The translations under genes and the position numbers were made by a program. A stretch of DNA of 64,000 bases from Mycobacterium sp. ITM-2016-00316 (lineage in GTDB: Bacteria; Actinomycetota; Actinomycetes; Mycobacteriales; Mycobacteriaceae), in NCBI RefSeq assembly GCF_002968335.2, contig NZ_CP134398.1, forward strand, positions 62,001 to 126,000, written 5' to 3'. Below the pieces are notes generated by a model. The model was not told where the DNA came from and did not search any database. It saw nothing but the letters and a program-made list of their open reading frames with translations. Positions 18,650 to 27,868 of the stretch are shown piece by piece (the stretch's first letter is position 1; every line of letters starts with the position of its first letter).

Positions 18650-19513
18650 ATGCCCGGAGTGCAGGATCGCGTTGTCGTCATCACCGGAGCCGGCGGTGGC
18701 CTCGGCCGCGAATACGCCCTGACCCTGGCCCGCGAGGGTGCCAGTGTCGTCGTCAACGACCTCGGCGGTGCCCGCGACGGGTCCGGCGCCGGACACAACA
18801 TGGCCGACGAGGTGGTCGCGGAGATCAAGGCCGCCGGTGGCCGCGCCGTTGCCAACTACGACAGCGTTGCCGAACCCGAGGGTGCGGAGAACATCATCAA
18901 GACCGCCGTCGACGAGTTCGGCAAGGTCGACGGTGTGGTGAGCAATGCCGGCATCCTGCGTGACGGCACGTTCCACAAGATGACCTTCGAGCAGTGGGAT
19001 GCCGTGCTCAAGGTGCACCTGTACGGGGGGTACAACGTCATCCGGGCGGCGTGGCCGCACTTCCGTGAGCAAAGCTTCGGCCGCGTCGTCGTCGCCACCT
19101 CCACCAGCGGTCTGTTCGGCAACTTCGGTCAGGCCAACTACGGCGCCGCCAAGCTGGGCCTGGTCGGACTGATCAATACGCTGGCCCAGGAAGGCGCCAA
19201 GTACAACATCAAGACCAATGCCGTCGCTCCGATCGCCGCGACCCGCATGACCCAGGACATCCTGCCGCCCGAGGTGTTCGAGAAGCTGACCCCGGAATAC
19301 GTTGCGCCCGTGGTCGCGTACCTGATGACCGAGGAACTGCCCGACACCGATTCGGTGTTCATCGTCGGCGGCGGCAAGGTGCAGCGCACCGCACTGTTCC
19401 AGAACGAGGGCGTCACCTTCACCGAGGTGCCGACCGTGGACGACATCGCCGGCAAATGGGGCGAGATCACCGACCTGTCGGCAGCGCAGGCCGCCAGCTT
19501 CAAACTCGGATGA
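18650..19513 (+). CDS. Short-chain dehydrogenase (Rv0148-like)
   Basis: A 287-residue SDR with the cofactor motif TGAGGGLGREYAL near residue 14, NAG (VSNAGILRD) and the active-site segment NYGAAKLGLVG containing the Tyr and Lys. The EYALTLAREGASVVVNDLGG pattern is that of the hydroxyacyl-CoA dehydrogenase module of peroxisomal-type multifunctional enzyme 2, so a 3-hydroxyacyl-CoA substrate is likely. The ATG at 18650 follows AGGAGAGG. It overlaps the next gene by 4 bp (ATGA), indicating a coupled operon, and matches Rv0148. Confidence 0.92.
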   Translation: MPGVQDRVVVITGAGGGLGREYALTLAREGASVVVNDLGGARDGSGAGHNMADEVVAEIKAAGGRAVANYDSVAEPEGAENIIKTAVDEFGKVDGVVSNAGILRDGTFHKMTFEQWDAVLKVHLYGGYNVIRAAWPHFREQSFGRVVVATSTSGLFGNFGQANYGAAKLGLVGLINTLAQEGAKYNIKTNAVAPIAATRMTQDILPPEVFEKLTPEYVAPVVAYLMTEELPDTDSVFIVGGGKVQRTALFQNEGVTFTEVPTVDDIAGKWGEITDLSAAQAASFKLG

Positions 19514-20475
19514 AAGCGCTTGTCGCACAGGCGCTGACCGGTACCGACGGGCTGGCCTACCTCGATGTCGCCGATCCGGAGTCAGCGGACTCGGTGATCA
19601 TCGACGTCGGCGCGGCCGGTGTCTGCTTCCCCGACCTGCTGTTGCTGCGCGGCGAGTACCAGCTGCGCTTGGAGCCACCGTTCACTCCGGGCATGGAGGT
19701 GGCCGGCACCGTCCGGTCGGCTCCGGAGGGTTCGGGTTTCACCGTAGGCCAGCGGGTTTCGGCGATGTCCATGCTCGGTGGCTACGCCGAGCAGGTGGCG
19801 GTCGCGCCGTCGAGCGTGGTGCCCACCCCCGACGGTATCGACGACGCAGCGGCGACCGCGCTGCTGGGCAACTACTACACGATGTACTTCGCCCTGCACC
19901 GCCGTGCGGCGTTGCGGGCCGGGGAGACGGTGCTGGTGCTCGGCTCGGCCGGCGGCATCGGGGTGGCGGCCATCCAGGTCGCGAAGGCGCTCGGCGCCCG
20001 GGTGGTGGCGCTGGTGCACCGCCCCGACGCACAGGAATTCGTGGCGAGCGTGGGTGCCGATGTGGTGCTCCCGCTGACCGAGGGCTGGAAGCAGGCGGTG
20101 CTCGATGCCACCGGTGGCCGCGGCGTGGATGTGGTGGTCGACCCGGTCGGTGGTGACGCGTTCGACGACGCCATCCGGGTGATGGCCCCCGAAGGGCGGC
20201 TGCTGGTCATCGGTTTCGCTGCCGGACAGGGGATTCCGACGGTCAAGGTGAACAGGCTGCTGCTGCGCAACGTCAGTGTGGTCGGTGTCGGCTGGGGCGA
20301 GTTCGTCCGGCACTCGCCGGCCGCACAAGCCGAGGTCGGCGCCGGGCTCGCCGACCTGGTCGCCGCCGGGCTGCGGCCGCCGGCGCCGGTGACCTACCGG
20401 CTCGCCGACGGTGCCGCAGGTCTGCAGGCGCTGGCCGAGGGCAAGATCCGGGGCAAGCTCGTCCTGGAGCCGTAG
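19510..20475 (+). CDS. NADPH:quinone reductase-like MDR oxidoreductase (Rv0149-like)
   Basis: A 321-residue zinc-free medium-chain dehydrogenase of the zeta-crystallin type. The cofactor site is VLVLGSAGGIGVAAIQVAKALGARVVAL (about residues 141-168); earlier it has GVCFPDLLLLRGEYQ and PFTPGMEVAGTV. It probably reduces quinones or enoyl-type substrates with NADPH. The ATG overlaps the SDR stop and the TAG shares one base with the GTG of the following HAD gene, so the three genes are likely cotranscribed. Its neighbour is the homologue of Rv0148, matching the M. tuberculosis order. Confidence 0.9.
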   Translation: MKALVAQALTGTDGLAYLDVADPESADSVIIDVGAAGVCFPDLLLLRGEYQLRLEPPFTPGMEVAGTVRSAPEGSGFTVGQRVSAMSMLGGYAEQVAVAPSSVVPTPDGIDDAAATALLGNYYTMYFALHRRAALRAGETVLVLGSAGGIGVAAIQVAKALGARVVALVHRPDAQEFVASVGADVVLPLTEGWKQAVLDATGGRGVDVVVDPVGGDAFDDAIRVMAPEGRLLVIGFAAGQGIPTVKVNRLLLRNVSVVGVGWGEFVRHSPAAQAEVGAGLADLVAAGLRPPAPVTYRLADGAAGLQALAEGKIRGKLVLEP

Positions 20476-21173
20476 TGGACGCTCCGCGCGCCTTGGCGTT
20501 CGACGTGTTCGGCACCGTGGTGGACTGGCGGTCCGGCATCATCGCCGAACTGCAATCCTTCGGGGCCCGCCATGGGCTGCAACGGGATTGGGCGTCCTTC
20601 GCCGATGCGTGGCGGGCCGGCTACGCCCCGGCCATGGACCGGGTGCGCCGGGGCGCGTTGCCCTGGACGCGCATCGACGATCTGCACCGCGAAATCCTGG
20701 CCGGTCTGCTCGAGGGTGTCCCGGTCGGCGAGGCCGAGCTCGACGACCTCAACCGGGCCTGGCACCGACTGCCCCCGTGGTCGGACGCGGTCTCCGGCCT
20801 GCACCGCCTGAAGCAGCGCTTCGTCATCACCACGCTGTCCAACGGCAACGTCTCGCTACTCACGCACATGGCCAAGAACGCCGGATTGCCATGGGACTGT
20901 GTCATCTCCGCCGAGCTGTTCGGCCATTACAAACCCGACCCCGAGGCCTATCTCGGCTGCGCCCGACTGCTCGATGTGGCACCTGAGGAGCTCATGCTCG
21001 TTGCCACCCACCCGAGCGATCTGCGGGCGGCGCGGGCCTGTGGCCTGCGCACCGGCTACGTCGTGCGCCCGCTCGAGCACGGCCCCGGCCATCGGCTGCC
21101 GAAAGTCACCGACGGTGAGTTCGAGCTTGTCGCGCAGGATTTCGTCGACCTGGCCCGACAGCTCGGCGCGTAG
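20475..21173 (+). CDS. Haloacid dehalogenase type II-like hydrolase
   Basis: A 232-residue HAD-superfamily protein with nucleophile D10 in FDVFGTVVDW, motif II in TTLSNGN, the lysine in HYKPDPEAY and an acidic late motif region (ATHPSDLRAAR). The pattern is that of L-2-haloacid dehalogenases, but many such proteins in actinobacteria have unproven substrates. The GTG start shares its G with the TAG stop of the quinone reductase gene, so translation is probably coupled. It takes a place not occupied by a HAD gene in the M. tuberculosis block, where PE genes lie instead. Confidence 0.85.
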   Translation: MDAPRALAFDVFGTVVDWRSGIIAELQSFGARHGLQRDWASFADAWRAGYAPAMDRVRRGALPWTRIDDLHREILAGLLEGVPVGEAELDDLNRAWHRLPPWSDAVSGLHRLKQRFVITTLSNGNVSLLTHMAKNAGLPWDCVISAELFGHYKPDPEAYLGCARLLDVAPEELMLVATHPSDLRAARACGLRTGYVVRPLEHGPGHRLPKVTDGEFELVAQDFVDLARQLGA

Positions 21174-21189
21174 ACCGTAGATTCAGGGG

Positions 21190-21672
21190 GTGAGCACCCT
21201 CGGGATCGTCCTGGTCGCGCTGGCCATCGCCGTCGGGCTGGCCGGCATCGTGATCCCGATCCTGCCCGGCGGACTGCTGGTGATGGCGTCGATCGGGGTG
21301 TGGGCCTACGTCGAGGGTTCGACCACGTCCTGGGTGACATTCGGTATCGCGGCGGCGTTCTTCGTCATCGCCGAGGTGATCAAGTACACCTGGCCCGTCC
21401 AGCGGATGCGCCGTGCAGAGGTCCGAACATCGGTGCTGGTGATCGGTGCAGTGGCCGGTATCGTCGGCTTCTTCGTCATTCCCGTCATCGGTCTGCTCAT
21501 CGGATTCGTGCTCGGGGTGTTCGCCGCCGAACTGGCAATGCGACGTGACACCACCCGCGCGTGGGCCTCGACGGTGCACGCACTCAAGGGTGTGGCGCTG
21601 TCGGTCGGTGTGGAGCTGACCGGCGCGCTGCTGGCCACGGTCACCTGGGTCGTCGGCGTCCTCGTCAGCTAG
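21190..21672 (+). CDS. DUF456 membrane protein
   Basis: A 160-residue hydrophobic protein with about four or five membrane segments and the DUF456 hallmark LAGIVIPILPGGLLVMASIGVWAY near the N-terminus, followed by a glycine-rich stretch (GFFVIPVIGLLIGFVLGVFAAEL). Function is unknown. The GTG start follows a GGGGG tract. It lies 16 bp after the HAD gene and its stop overlaps the end of convergent ptpB by 8 bp. Confidence 0.82.
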   Translation: MSTLGIVLVALAIAVGLAGIVIPILPGGLLVMASIGVWAYVEGSTTSWVTFGIAAAFFVIAEVIKYTWPVQRMRRAEVRTSVLVIGAVAGIVGFFVIPVIGLLIGFVLGVFAAELAMRRDTTRAWASTVHALKGVALSVGVELTGALLATVTWVVGVLVS

Positions 21673-22456
21673 TGAGGGACGTACGCAGCCGGGCCAGATC
21701 CGCCTCGGTCACCCCGGCGGCCTCCAGGAAACCGCCCACCGATCCGTAGAGCTCGTCGACCTTGCGGCCGGCCGCCTCAAGGTACTCCGCCCGAACACCG
21801 AGCACGGCATCGGTGAGCCGCGCCTCGGCGAAGGTCAGCACCTCGGGTGCCTCGCCGGCGCGGGCCCTCACCGATTCCATGATGCTCATCCGCAGCGGGT
21901 CGATCGCGTCATTGCTGCGCAGGAAGTCGGTCAGGATCGCATCCCGCGGCACGCCGACGGCCTCCAGCACGGTGGCGACGGTGAACCCGGTGCGGTCCTT
22001 GCCGGCGAAACAGTGCGCGATGACCGGCCTGCCGTCGGCCAGCAGCGAGATCACCTGGCGCACGGCCACCTGCGCGCCGGTCAGCGACGGGAACTCCTCG
22101 TACACCTCGGTCATGTACCGCTTGGCGGACTCGGCGACGTCCTCACCGTCGGGGGACTCCGACATCACCCGCTGGAACGTGGCCTCGTGCGGTGCGTCCT
22201 GCTCGGAGTCGTCCTCGAAGTGGAACGGCAAGTGGTGCAAGGAAATGCTCGCCGGCACCTGGCCGGGGCCGCGGCGTTCCAGCTCGCGCCGCGAGCGCAG
22301 GTCGGCGACATCGTTGATGCCGAGTGCGAGCAGCGCGGCCTGTCCCTCGTCGGTGAGGCGGCTCAGTTCGCTGGACCTGAACAGCAGGCCGGGCCGGATG
22401 CCGGCGGACTCGGCAACATCGCGAAAGTTCCACGCTCCCGCCAGCATCGCGGTCAT
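21665..22456 (-). CDS. ptpB: Tyrosine/triple-specificity protein phosphatase PtpB
   Basis: A 263-residue phosphatase with the P-loop HCFAGKDRTG, nucleophile C149 and R155. Other PtpB signatures are NFRDVAE near the start and FRSSELSRLTDEG. In M. tuberculosis PtpB (Rv0153c) is secreted and dephosphorylates host phosphoproteins and phosphoinositides; in a saprophyte the substrate is unclear. No signal peptide is visible. The ATG overlaps the fadE2 stop (ATGA), as expected for the Rv0154c-Rv0153c pair. ATG 22447 is an alternative start three codons in. Confidence 0.93.
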   Translation of the reverse strand: MTAMLAGAWNFRDVAESAGIRPGLLFRSSELSRLTDEGQAALLALGINDVADLRSRRELERRGPGQVPASISLHHLPFHFEDDSEQDAPHEATFQRVMSESPDGEDVAESAKRYMTEVYEEFPSLTGAQVAVRQVISLLADGRPVIAHCFAGKDRTGFTVATVLEAVGVPRDAILTDFLRSNDAIDPLRMSIMESVRARAGEAPEVLTFAEARLTDAVLGVRAEYLEAAGRKVDELYGSVGGFLEAAGVTEADLARLRTSLTS

Positions 22457-23691
22457 CGTCCGGTGACCGCCGCGGCGAAAGGGCTCTTTTCTTTGCCGAG
22501 TTCGGCGCGGGCGATGGTGCGCATGTGCACCTCGTCGGGCCCGTCGAACAGCCGCATCGCGCGGTGCCAGCCGTACAGGCGGGCCAGTGGGAAGTCGTCG
22601 GAGACCCCGGCGCCGCCGTGCACCTGGATGGCCCGGTCGATGACGTCGCACGCGATCTGCGGGGCGACGGACTTGATCTGGGAGACCAGCACGTGGGCTG
22701 CCTTGTTGCCCTCCTGGTCGATGGTCCAGGCGGCCTTCTCGCACAGCAGCCGGGCCTGGTCGATCTGGTTGCGCGACTTGGCGATCTGCTCGCGCACCAC
22801 ACCCTGCTCGGCCAGCGGCTTGCCGAACGCGATACGGGTCTGCACCCGGTCGATCATCAACGCCAGCGCCCGCTCGGCGGCCCCCAGGGCACGCATGCAG
22901 TGATGGATCCGGCCCGGGCCGAGGCGGGCTTGGGCGATCGCGAAGCCACTGCCCTCTTCGTGCAAGAGGTTCTCCGCGGGCACCCGGACGTTGTCGAAGG
23001 TGATCTCGCAGTGTCCGTGCTGGTCCTGCCACCCGAAGACCGGCAACGACCGCTCGATCGATACGCCGGGGGTGTCGGCGGGCACCAGGATCATCGACTG
23101 CTGCTGATGGCTCGCGGCGTCGGGGTTGGTGCGGCCCATCACGATCAGCAGCTTGCAGCGCGGGTCGGCGGCCCCGGTGATCCACCACTTGCGGCCGTTG
23201 ATCACGTAGTCGGCGCCGTCGCGCAGCATGGTGGTCTCGATATTGCGGGCATCGCTGGAGGCCACCGCGGGCTCGGTCATCGCGAACGCCGAGCGGATCT
23301 TCCCGGCCAGCAACGGCTCCAGCCACTGCTTGCTCTGCGCCTCGGTGGCGAACAGGTGCAGGGTCTCCATGTTGCCGGTGTCCGGTGCGGCGCAGTTGAG
23401 CACCTCGGGAGCGATCTCCATGCTCCACCCGGACAGCTCGGCAAGTGGTGCGTACTCCAGGTTGGTCAGCCCCGACTCCGAGGGCAGGAACAGATTCCAC
23501 AACCCGGCGGCTTTGGCCTTGGCCTTGAGCTCCTCGACCACCGGGGGCACCGTGTGATCCTTGGGCCCCTTTTCCTCGCGATAGGCGTGGTAGGAGGCCT
23601 CTGCCGGGAAGACGTTCTCGACCATGAAGTCGGAGAGCCGCTTGTGGTAATCAGCCGCCTTGGCAGACATCGCGAAGTCCATGACCGCCAC
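22453..23691 (-). CDS. fadE2: Acyl-CoA dehydrogenase FadE2
   Basis: A 412-residue acyl-CoA dehydrogenase of the ACAD10/11-like group. FAD-site landmarks are AFAMTEPAVASSDARN and NGRKWWITGAADPRC; the C-terminus has VHGGAGVSDDFPLARLYGWHRAMRLFDGPDEVH, where the region normally carrying the catalytic acid is Asp-rich, typical of this subgroup. It performs the alpha,beta-dehydrogenation of an acyl-CoA. It is cotranscribed with ptpB (4-bp overlap), the same pairing as Rv0154c-Rv0153c. Confidence 0.92.
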   Translation of the reverse strand: MAVMDFAMSAKAADYHKRLSDFMVENVFPAEASYHAYREEKGPKDHTVPPVVEELKAKAKAAGLWNLFLPSESGLTNLEYAPLAELSGWSMEIAPEVLNCAAPDTGNMETLHLFATEAQSKQWLEPLLAGKIRSAFAMTEPAVASSDARNIETTMLRDGADYVINGRKWWITGAADPRCKLLIVMGRTNPDAASHQQQSMILVPADTPGVSIERSLPVFGWQDQHGHCEITFDNVRVPAENLLHEEGSGFAIAQARLGPGRIHHCMRALGAAERALALMIDRVQTRIAFGKPLAEQGVVREQIAKSRNQIDQARLLCEKAAWTIDQEGNKAAHVLVSQIKSVAPQIACDVIDRAIQVHGGAGVSDDFPLARLYGWHRAMRLFDGPDEVHMRTIARAELGKEKSPFAAAVTGR

Positions 23692-23793
23692 GATATGTCA
23701 CATGGTTAGACAAGTGGAATGGGGGCGGTGGGAGCCGCCGGCCGCCCGACGGTGAATCGTCGTCGGGAAACCGGCCGGATCGCCGCCGAGGAT

Positions 23794-25014
23794 TCACACC
23801 CGGTGCTCGACGCAGACACGACTTCCCAGGGTGGTGAGGGCCAGCACGCCGGCCAGCACCGCAAGTCCGATGACCAGCCCGGCCACCGCCGTCCAGCCCG
23901 CGGCGTCGAATGCCAGCCCGCCGAACCAGCCGACGGCACTGGACCCGGCGTAATAGAAGAGGTTGTAGAGCGAGGACGCCTGGGTCTTGCCGGTCCCGGC
24001 GGCGTAGGCGACCCAACCCGACGCGATGGCGTGCGCACCGAAGAACCCGGCGGTCGCGATGACGAGTCCGAGCAGCACCACGGCGATGTGATCGCTCACG
24101 GTGAGGGCGGTGCCGACGATCATGGTGGCGATCGAACCCAGCAGGACCTTTCGGCGCCCGAAGCGTCCGGCCCCGGCGCCGGCGCGCGCGGAGGTGAACG
24201 TGCCCGCCAGATACGCCAGGAACACCAGGCTGACCAGCGTCTGCGGCAGGTGGAACGGCGCCGCGGTCAGGCGGAACCCCAGGAAGTTGTAGAGGGCGAC
24301 GAAGCCGCCCATCAGCAGGAAGGCCTGGCTGTAGAGCGCCAGCTGTCGTGGTGAGCGCAGGTTGTCGAGCAGCCGGCCGGCCAGGTCGCCGCCCGGGGCG
24401 GGCCGGAAACCCCTGGCCGCCGGCGCGAGGCGCACGAAGGCCACCGCAGACAACCCGCAGAGCACGGCCACCGCCAGCACGCCGACCCGCCAACCGGCGT
24501 GCTCGGCGAGCGGGCCGGTGACCAGCCGGCCGGCCAACCCGCCGATCGTGGTGCCCGCCACGTAGCTGCCCGCGGCACGAGCGGCGTTGCCGGCGTCGAC
24601 CTCCTCGGTCAGGTAGGCGATCGCGATGGCCGGCACGCCGCCGAGCATCAGACCTTCGATGAAACGCCCGGACAGCAACATTGCTGAGGTCGGCGCCAGT
24701 GGAACCAGTAGCCCCAGAACCGTTGCCGCCGTGATGGATAGCGTCATTGCCTGCACGCGGCCGATGCGGTCGGCCAGTGCGGCCCATGGGATGACGCCCA
24801 GCGCCAGACCGACGGTCGCGGCCGACACCGTCAGTGCGGCGTCGGCGGCGCCGGTGCCCAGGTCACGTGCGATCAGCGGAAGCACCGACTGCGGGGAGTA
24901 CAGCTGCGCGAAGGTGGCGACACCCCCGAAGAACAATGCGGCCAGCAAGCGCCGGTATTCGGCGGATCCACGTGAATGGCCCTGCCAGTCAACAGGGGTC
25001 ACCGTGGTCGCCAC
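23794..25014 (-). CDS. MFS transporter
   Basis: A 406-residue major facilitator with about twelve membrane segments. The opening RRLLAALFFGGVATFAQLYSPQSVLPLIARDLGTG and the loop PWAALADRIGR (motif A-like, between helices 2 and 3) resemble the YnfM/arabinose-efflux-like branch. The substrate is unknown. It lies 46 bp downstream of a LysR gene on the same strand, the reverse of the usual divergent arrangement, so the regulator and transporter may share a transcript. Confidence 0.85.
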   Translation of the reverse strand: MATTVTPVDWQGHSRGSAEYRRLLAALFFGGVATFAQLYSPQSVLPLIARDLGTGAADAALTVSAATVGLALGVIPWAALADRIGRVQAMTLSITAATVLGLLVPLAPTSAMLLSGRFIEGLMLGGVPAIAIAYLTEEVDAGNAARAAGSYVAGTTIGGLAGRLVTGPLAEHAGWRVGVLAVAVLCGLSAVAFVRLAPAARGFRPAPGGDLAGRLLDNLRSPRQLALYSQAFLLMGGFVALYNFLGFRLTAAPFHLPQTLVSLVFLAYLAGTFTSARAGAGAGRFGRRKVLLGSIATMIVGTALTVSDHIAVVLLGLVIATAGFFGAHAIASGWVAYAAGTGKTQASSLYNLFYYAGSSAVGWFGGLAFDAAGWTAVAGLVIGLAVLAGVLALTTLGSRVCVEHRV

Positions 25015-25060
25015 CCGGACGACGCTAGGGCGCTACCGGTGATGTGTCCAATGCATGATA

Positions 25061-25942
25061 CTAGTGCAGTTCATGACGAATTTGCATGAGAAAGTCCGCG
25101 AGGCGCCGCGCCGTCGGAGCCATCTCACGGTCCGTGCTCCAGGTCAGGCCGATCTGCCGTTTCGCCGTCGCCTCGGTCAGCGGGATGTACGCGGCGCCGG
25201 GTTCGGTGCGATCAGGCCGGGGAACCGGGACGACCGCGACACCGAACCCGGCCGCGACCAGGCCCTCCATCGTCGGGATCTCCATGGCCTCGAACACCAC
25301 CGGCGGGGAGATCCCGGCGTCGGCGCACAATTCGTCGGTGAGCAGCCGCAGGCCGAAGCCCGGCCGCAGTGCCACGAACGGCTCGTCGGCGGCATCGGCC
25401 AGCCGAATCCTGGATCGCCCGGCGAAGCGATGCCCCCGCGGCACCGCCAGACACAACCGTTCGACGTACAGCACTCGCCACGGGTGACCGGCGGGTCGCG
25501 GCGAGGTGATCGCGAGATCGGTCTGACCGTTGGCCAGCCGCTCCGCAATCGCGTGTGCCGGTCCCTGAAAGAGTTCGAACTGCACGCGCGGGGCTTCGGC
25601 GCGGAACCGGCGCAGCAGGTCGGGCACGAACCCGCCGGCCTGTGAATGCAGGAAGGCCAGCCGCACCGTGCCGGTCTCCGGGTCGCGCAGGGTAGCGATA
25701 CGTTCGGTGGCCGAGCGCATTTCGTCGATGCTGCGGCGAGCGTGCTCCAGCAGGATCCGGCCATAACCGTTGAGTTGCAGCCGGCGGTTGAGCCGGTCGA
25801 ACAGCGGTGCCCCGACCTGCAACTCCAACCGGGCCAGTGATCGCGACAGCGTCGGCTGGCTGATGCCCAGTTCGGCCGCCGCTTCGGTGACATGCTCGAC
25901 CTCGGCCAGCGTCACGAACCATTGCAGCTCTTCGATGTTCAC
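25061..25942 (-). CDS. LysR family regulator
   Basis: A 293-residue LysR regulator with the N-terminal winged helix (NIEELQWFVTLAEVEHVTEAAAELGISQPTLSRSLARLE) and a LysR substrate domain (about 90-290). GTG 25942 is chosen because VNIEELQWF is the family start; the longer open frame adds a non-homologous leader. It is upstream of and codirectional with the MFS gene, its probable target, and divergent from the two-component system. The inducer is unknown. Confidence 0.88.
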   Translation of the reverse strand: MNIEELQWFVTLAEVEHVTEAAAELGISQPTLSRSLARLELQVGAPLFDRLNRRLQLNGYGRILLEHARRSIDEMRSATERIATLRDPETGTVRLAFLHSQAGGFVPDLLRRFRAEAPRVQFELFQGPAHAIAERLANGQTDLAITSPRPAGHPWRVLYVERLCLAVPRGHRFAGRSRIRLADAADEPFVALRPGFGLRLLTDELCADAGISPPVVFEAMEIPTMEGLVAAGFGVAVVPVPRPDRTEPGAAYIPLTEATAKRQIGLTWSTDREMAPTARRLADFLMQIRHELH

Positions 25943-26007
25943 CGCCACCGCCTCTCCCGCACCGAATCTTGCCACCCGGAGCCGTCCCGCTGTGACAAGC
26001 TGCTCAC

Positions 26008-26655
26008 ATGCAGGATTCGGCCCAGAAGGTGCGTGTGGTGGTCGGCGACGACCACCCGATGTTCCGGGACGGTGTGGTCCGGGCGCTGGCCGCCAGTGGA
26101 TCGATCGACGTGGTCGCCGAGGCCGACGACGGGATCGCCGCGCTCGAACTGATCCGCACCCACCGACCGGCGGTCGCGCTGCTGGACTACCGGATGCCCG
26201 GCATGGACGGCTCCGAGGTGGCCGCCGCGGTGACCCGCGATGATCTGCCGACCCGGGTGCTGCTCATCTCGGCCCATGACGAGTCGGCCATCGTCTACAA
26301 GGCGTTGCAGGATGGTGCCGCGGGGTTCCTGTCCAAGGAGTCGACACGCAGCGAACTGGTCGATGCCGTGCTGGCGTGCGCGCGGGGCCGTGACGTCATC
26401 GCTCCCGCGCTGGCGGCGTCGTTGGCCGGCGAGATCCGCCGCCGCCATGAGCCCGATGTCCCCACACTGTCGGCACGGGAAGCCGAAGTGCTCGCGATGA
26501 TCGCGCGCGGGCTGACGATTCCGGCGATGGCCAAGGAACTCTATCTGGCGCCGTCGACGGTCAAGACCCATGTGCAACGGCTCTACGAGAAGCTCGGTGT
26601 CGGCGATCGGGGGGCTGCGGTGGCCGAGGCGATGCGCCGCAAGCTGCTCGACTGA
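26008..26655 (+). CDS. NarL/FixJ-type response regulator
   Basis: A 215-residue response regulator. The receiver domain (about 7-125) has acidic D14 and D15, phospho-acceptor D60 (VALLDYRMPGMDG) and K109-type loop residues (FLSKES). The LuxR-type helix-turn-helix (about 150-212) shows LSAREAEVLAMIARGLTIPAMAKELYLAPSTVKTHVQRLYEKLGV. It is followed after one base by the sensor kinase gene, so the two form one operon and a cognate pair. The signal is not deducible. Confidence 0.92.
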   Translation: MQDSAQKVRVVVGDDHPMFRDGVVRALAASGSIDVVAEADDGIAALELIRTHRPAVALLDYRMPGMDGSEVAAAVTRDDLPTRVLLISAHDESAIVYKALQDGAAGFLSKESTRSELVDAVLACARGRDVIAPALAASLAGEIRRRHEPDVPTLSAREAEVLAMIARGLTIPAMAKELYLAPSTVKTHVQRLYEKLGVGDRGAAVAEAMRRKLLD

Positions 26656-26656
26656 C

Positions 26657-27826
26657 GTGTCACGCCTGGTGGAGTTCTTCGCGGCCGAACCCGTTCGGGT
26701 GTCGGCGGTTCTGCGGCTGCCGTTGATCGCACTGATTGCCGTGCTGGTGTGGATCTGGGAGGTCGACCACTGGCTGCCCGGGCTGTATGCCGCGGTCCTC
26801 GGCGGCTACGCCATCGCTGCGGTGGTGTGGCTGCTGGCCGTGCTCAACGGACCGCTGCCGCGCTGGGCGGACTGGGCGTCGACCGGTGTCGACGTGCTGC
26901 TGATCGTGGTGTTGTGCGTGGTCTCGGGTGGCGCCACTGCCGCGCTGCTGCCGGTGTTCTTCCTGCTGCCCATCTCGGTGGCGTTCCAGGACCGGCCATT
27001 GCTGACGGCGATCATCGGCACGGTCACCGCCGGCGCCTATCTGTCGGTGTGGATCGTCTACTCCAAACGTGATGACCGAATCGGCCTGCCGGACATGGTC
27101 TACACGCATTTCGGGTTCCTGTTGTGGCTGGCGGTCGCCACCACTGCGCTGTGCCTGGTGCTGTCCCTGCGGGCCGCGCGGGTGCGGACCCTGCTGGAGG
27201 TGCGCCGCCAACTGGTCGCCGAGGCGATGCAGGCCGACGAGCGGCAGAACAGGGAGGTCGCCGAAACCCTGCATGACGGACCGCTGCAGACGCTGCTGGC
27301 GGCGCGGATGGAGGTCGACCTGCTCCGCGACACCCACCCCGACCCTGCCCTCGACATGGTGTATGACGCGCTGCAGGACACCGCCGCCCTGCTGCGTTCG
27401 ACCGTCACCGAGCTGCACCCGCAGGTACTCGCACAACTGGGCCTCGCCGCGGCCATCCGGGAACTGCTGCGCCAGTTCGAATCCCGCGGAGCGTACACAG
27501 TGTCGGCCGACCTGGAGGACGTCGGCAAGCCGGAATCCCAGACACTGCTACACCGGGCCGCTCGTGAACTGCTGGCCAATATCCACAAGCACGCTCGCGC
27601 CACGGAGGTCGCGGTCACACTGCGGCGGGTTGGTGACCGGGTCGTGCTGGTGGTCTCCGATGACGGCCCCGGATTCGACCCCGCCGTCATCGCGACGCGT
27701 CTGGAGGAGGGCCATATCGGGCTGGGCTCGCTGCTGGCGCGTTTCGAGGCGGTGGGCGGTGCGCTGGACATCGACTCGATGTCCAGTCGCGGCACCGTCA
27801 TCACGGTGACCTCACCGCCGGAGTAA
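26657..27826 (+). CDS. NarX-type sensor histidine kinase
   Basis: A 389-residue kinase with about six membrane helices in residues 15-172, then a HisKA_3 dimerisation domain with H206 (ETLHDGPLQTLLAARMEVDLL) and a HATPase_c domain (N box AARELLANIHKHARA, G1 box VVSDDGPGFDP). There is no periplasmic sensor domain, so the membrane part probably senses. GTG 26657 follows the regulator stop (26653-26655) by one base and begins SRLVEFFAAEP. It should phosphorylate the response regulator encoded just upstream. Confidence 0.9.
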   Translation: MSRLVEFFAAEPVRVSAVLRLPLIALIAVLVWIWEVDHWLPGLYAAVLGGYAIAAVVWLLAVLNGPLPRWADWASTGVDVLLIVVLCVVSGGATAALLPVFFLLPISVAFQDRPLLTAIIGTVTAGAYLSVWIVYSKRDDRIGLPDMVYTHFGFLLWLAVATTALCLVLSLRAARVRTLLEVRRQLVAEAMQADERQNREVAETLHDGPLQTLLAARMEVDLLRDTHPDPALDMVYDALQDTAALLRSTVTELHPQVLAQLGLAAAIRELLRQFESRGAYTVSADLEDVGKPESQTLLHRAARELLANIHKHARATEVAVTLRRVGDRVVLVVSDDGPGFDPAVIATRLEEGHIGLGSLLARFEAVGGALDIDSMSSRGTVITVTSPPE

Positions 27827-27868
27827 TTCCCTCGCGCCGGAAAGTAGGGTGACAGTAGCGTTCCACGG

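Noticed and set aside
23698..23714. TGTC-N9-GACA symmetric element upstream of fadE2
   Set aside because: Only 4-bp arms with no further symmetry; too weak to report as an operator.
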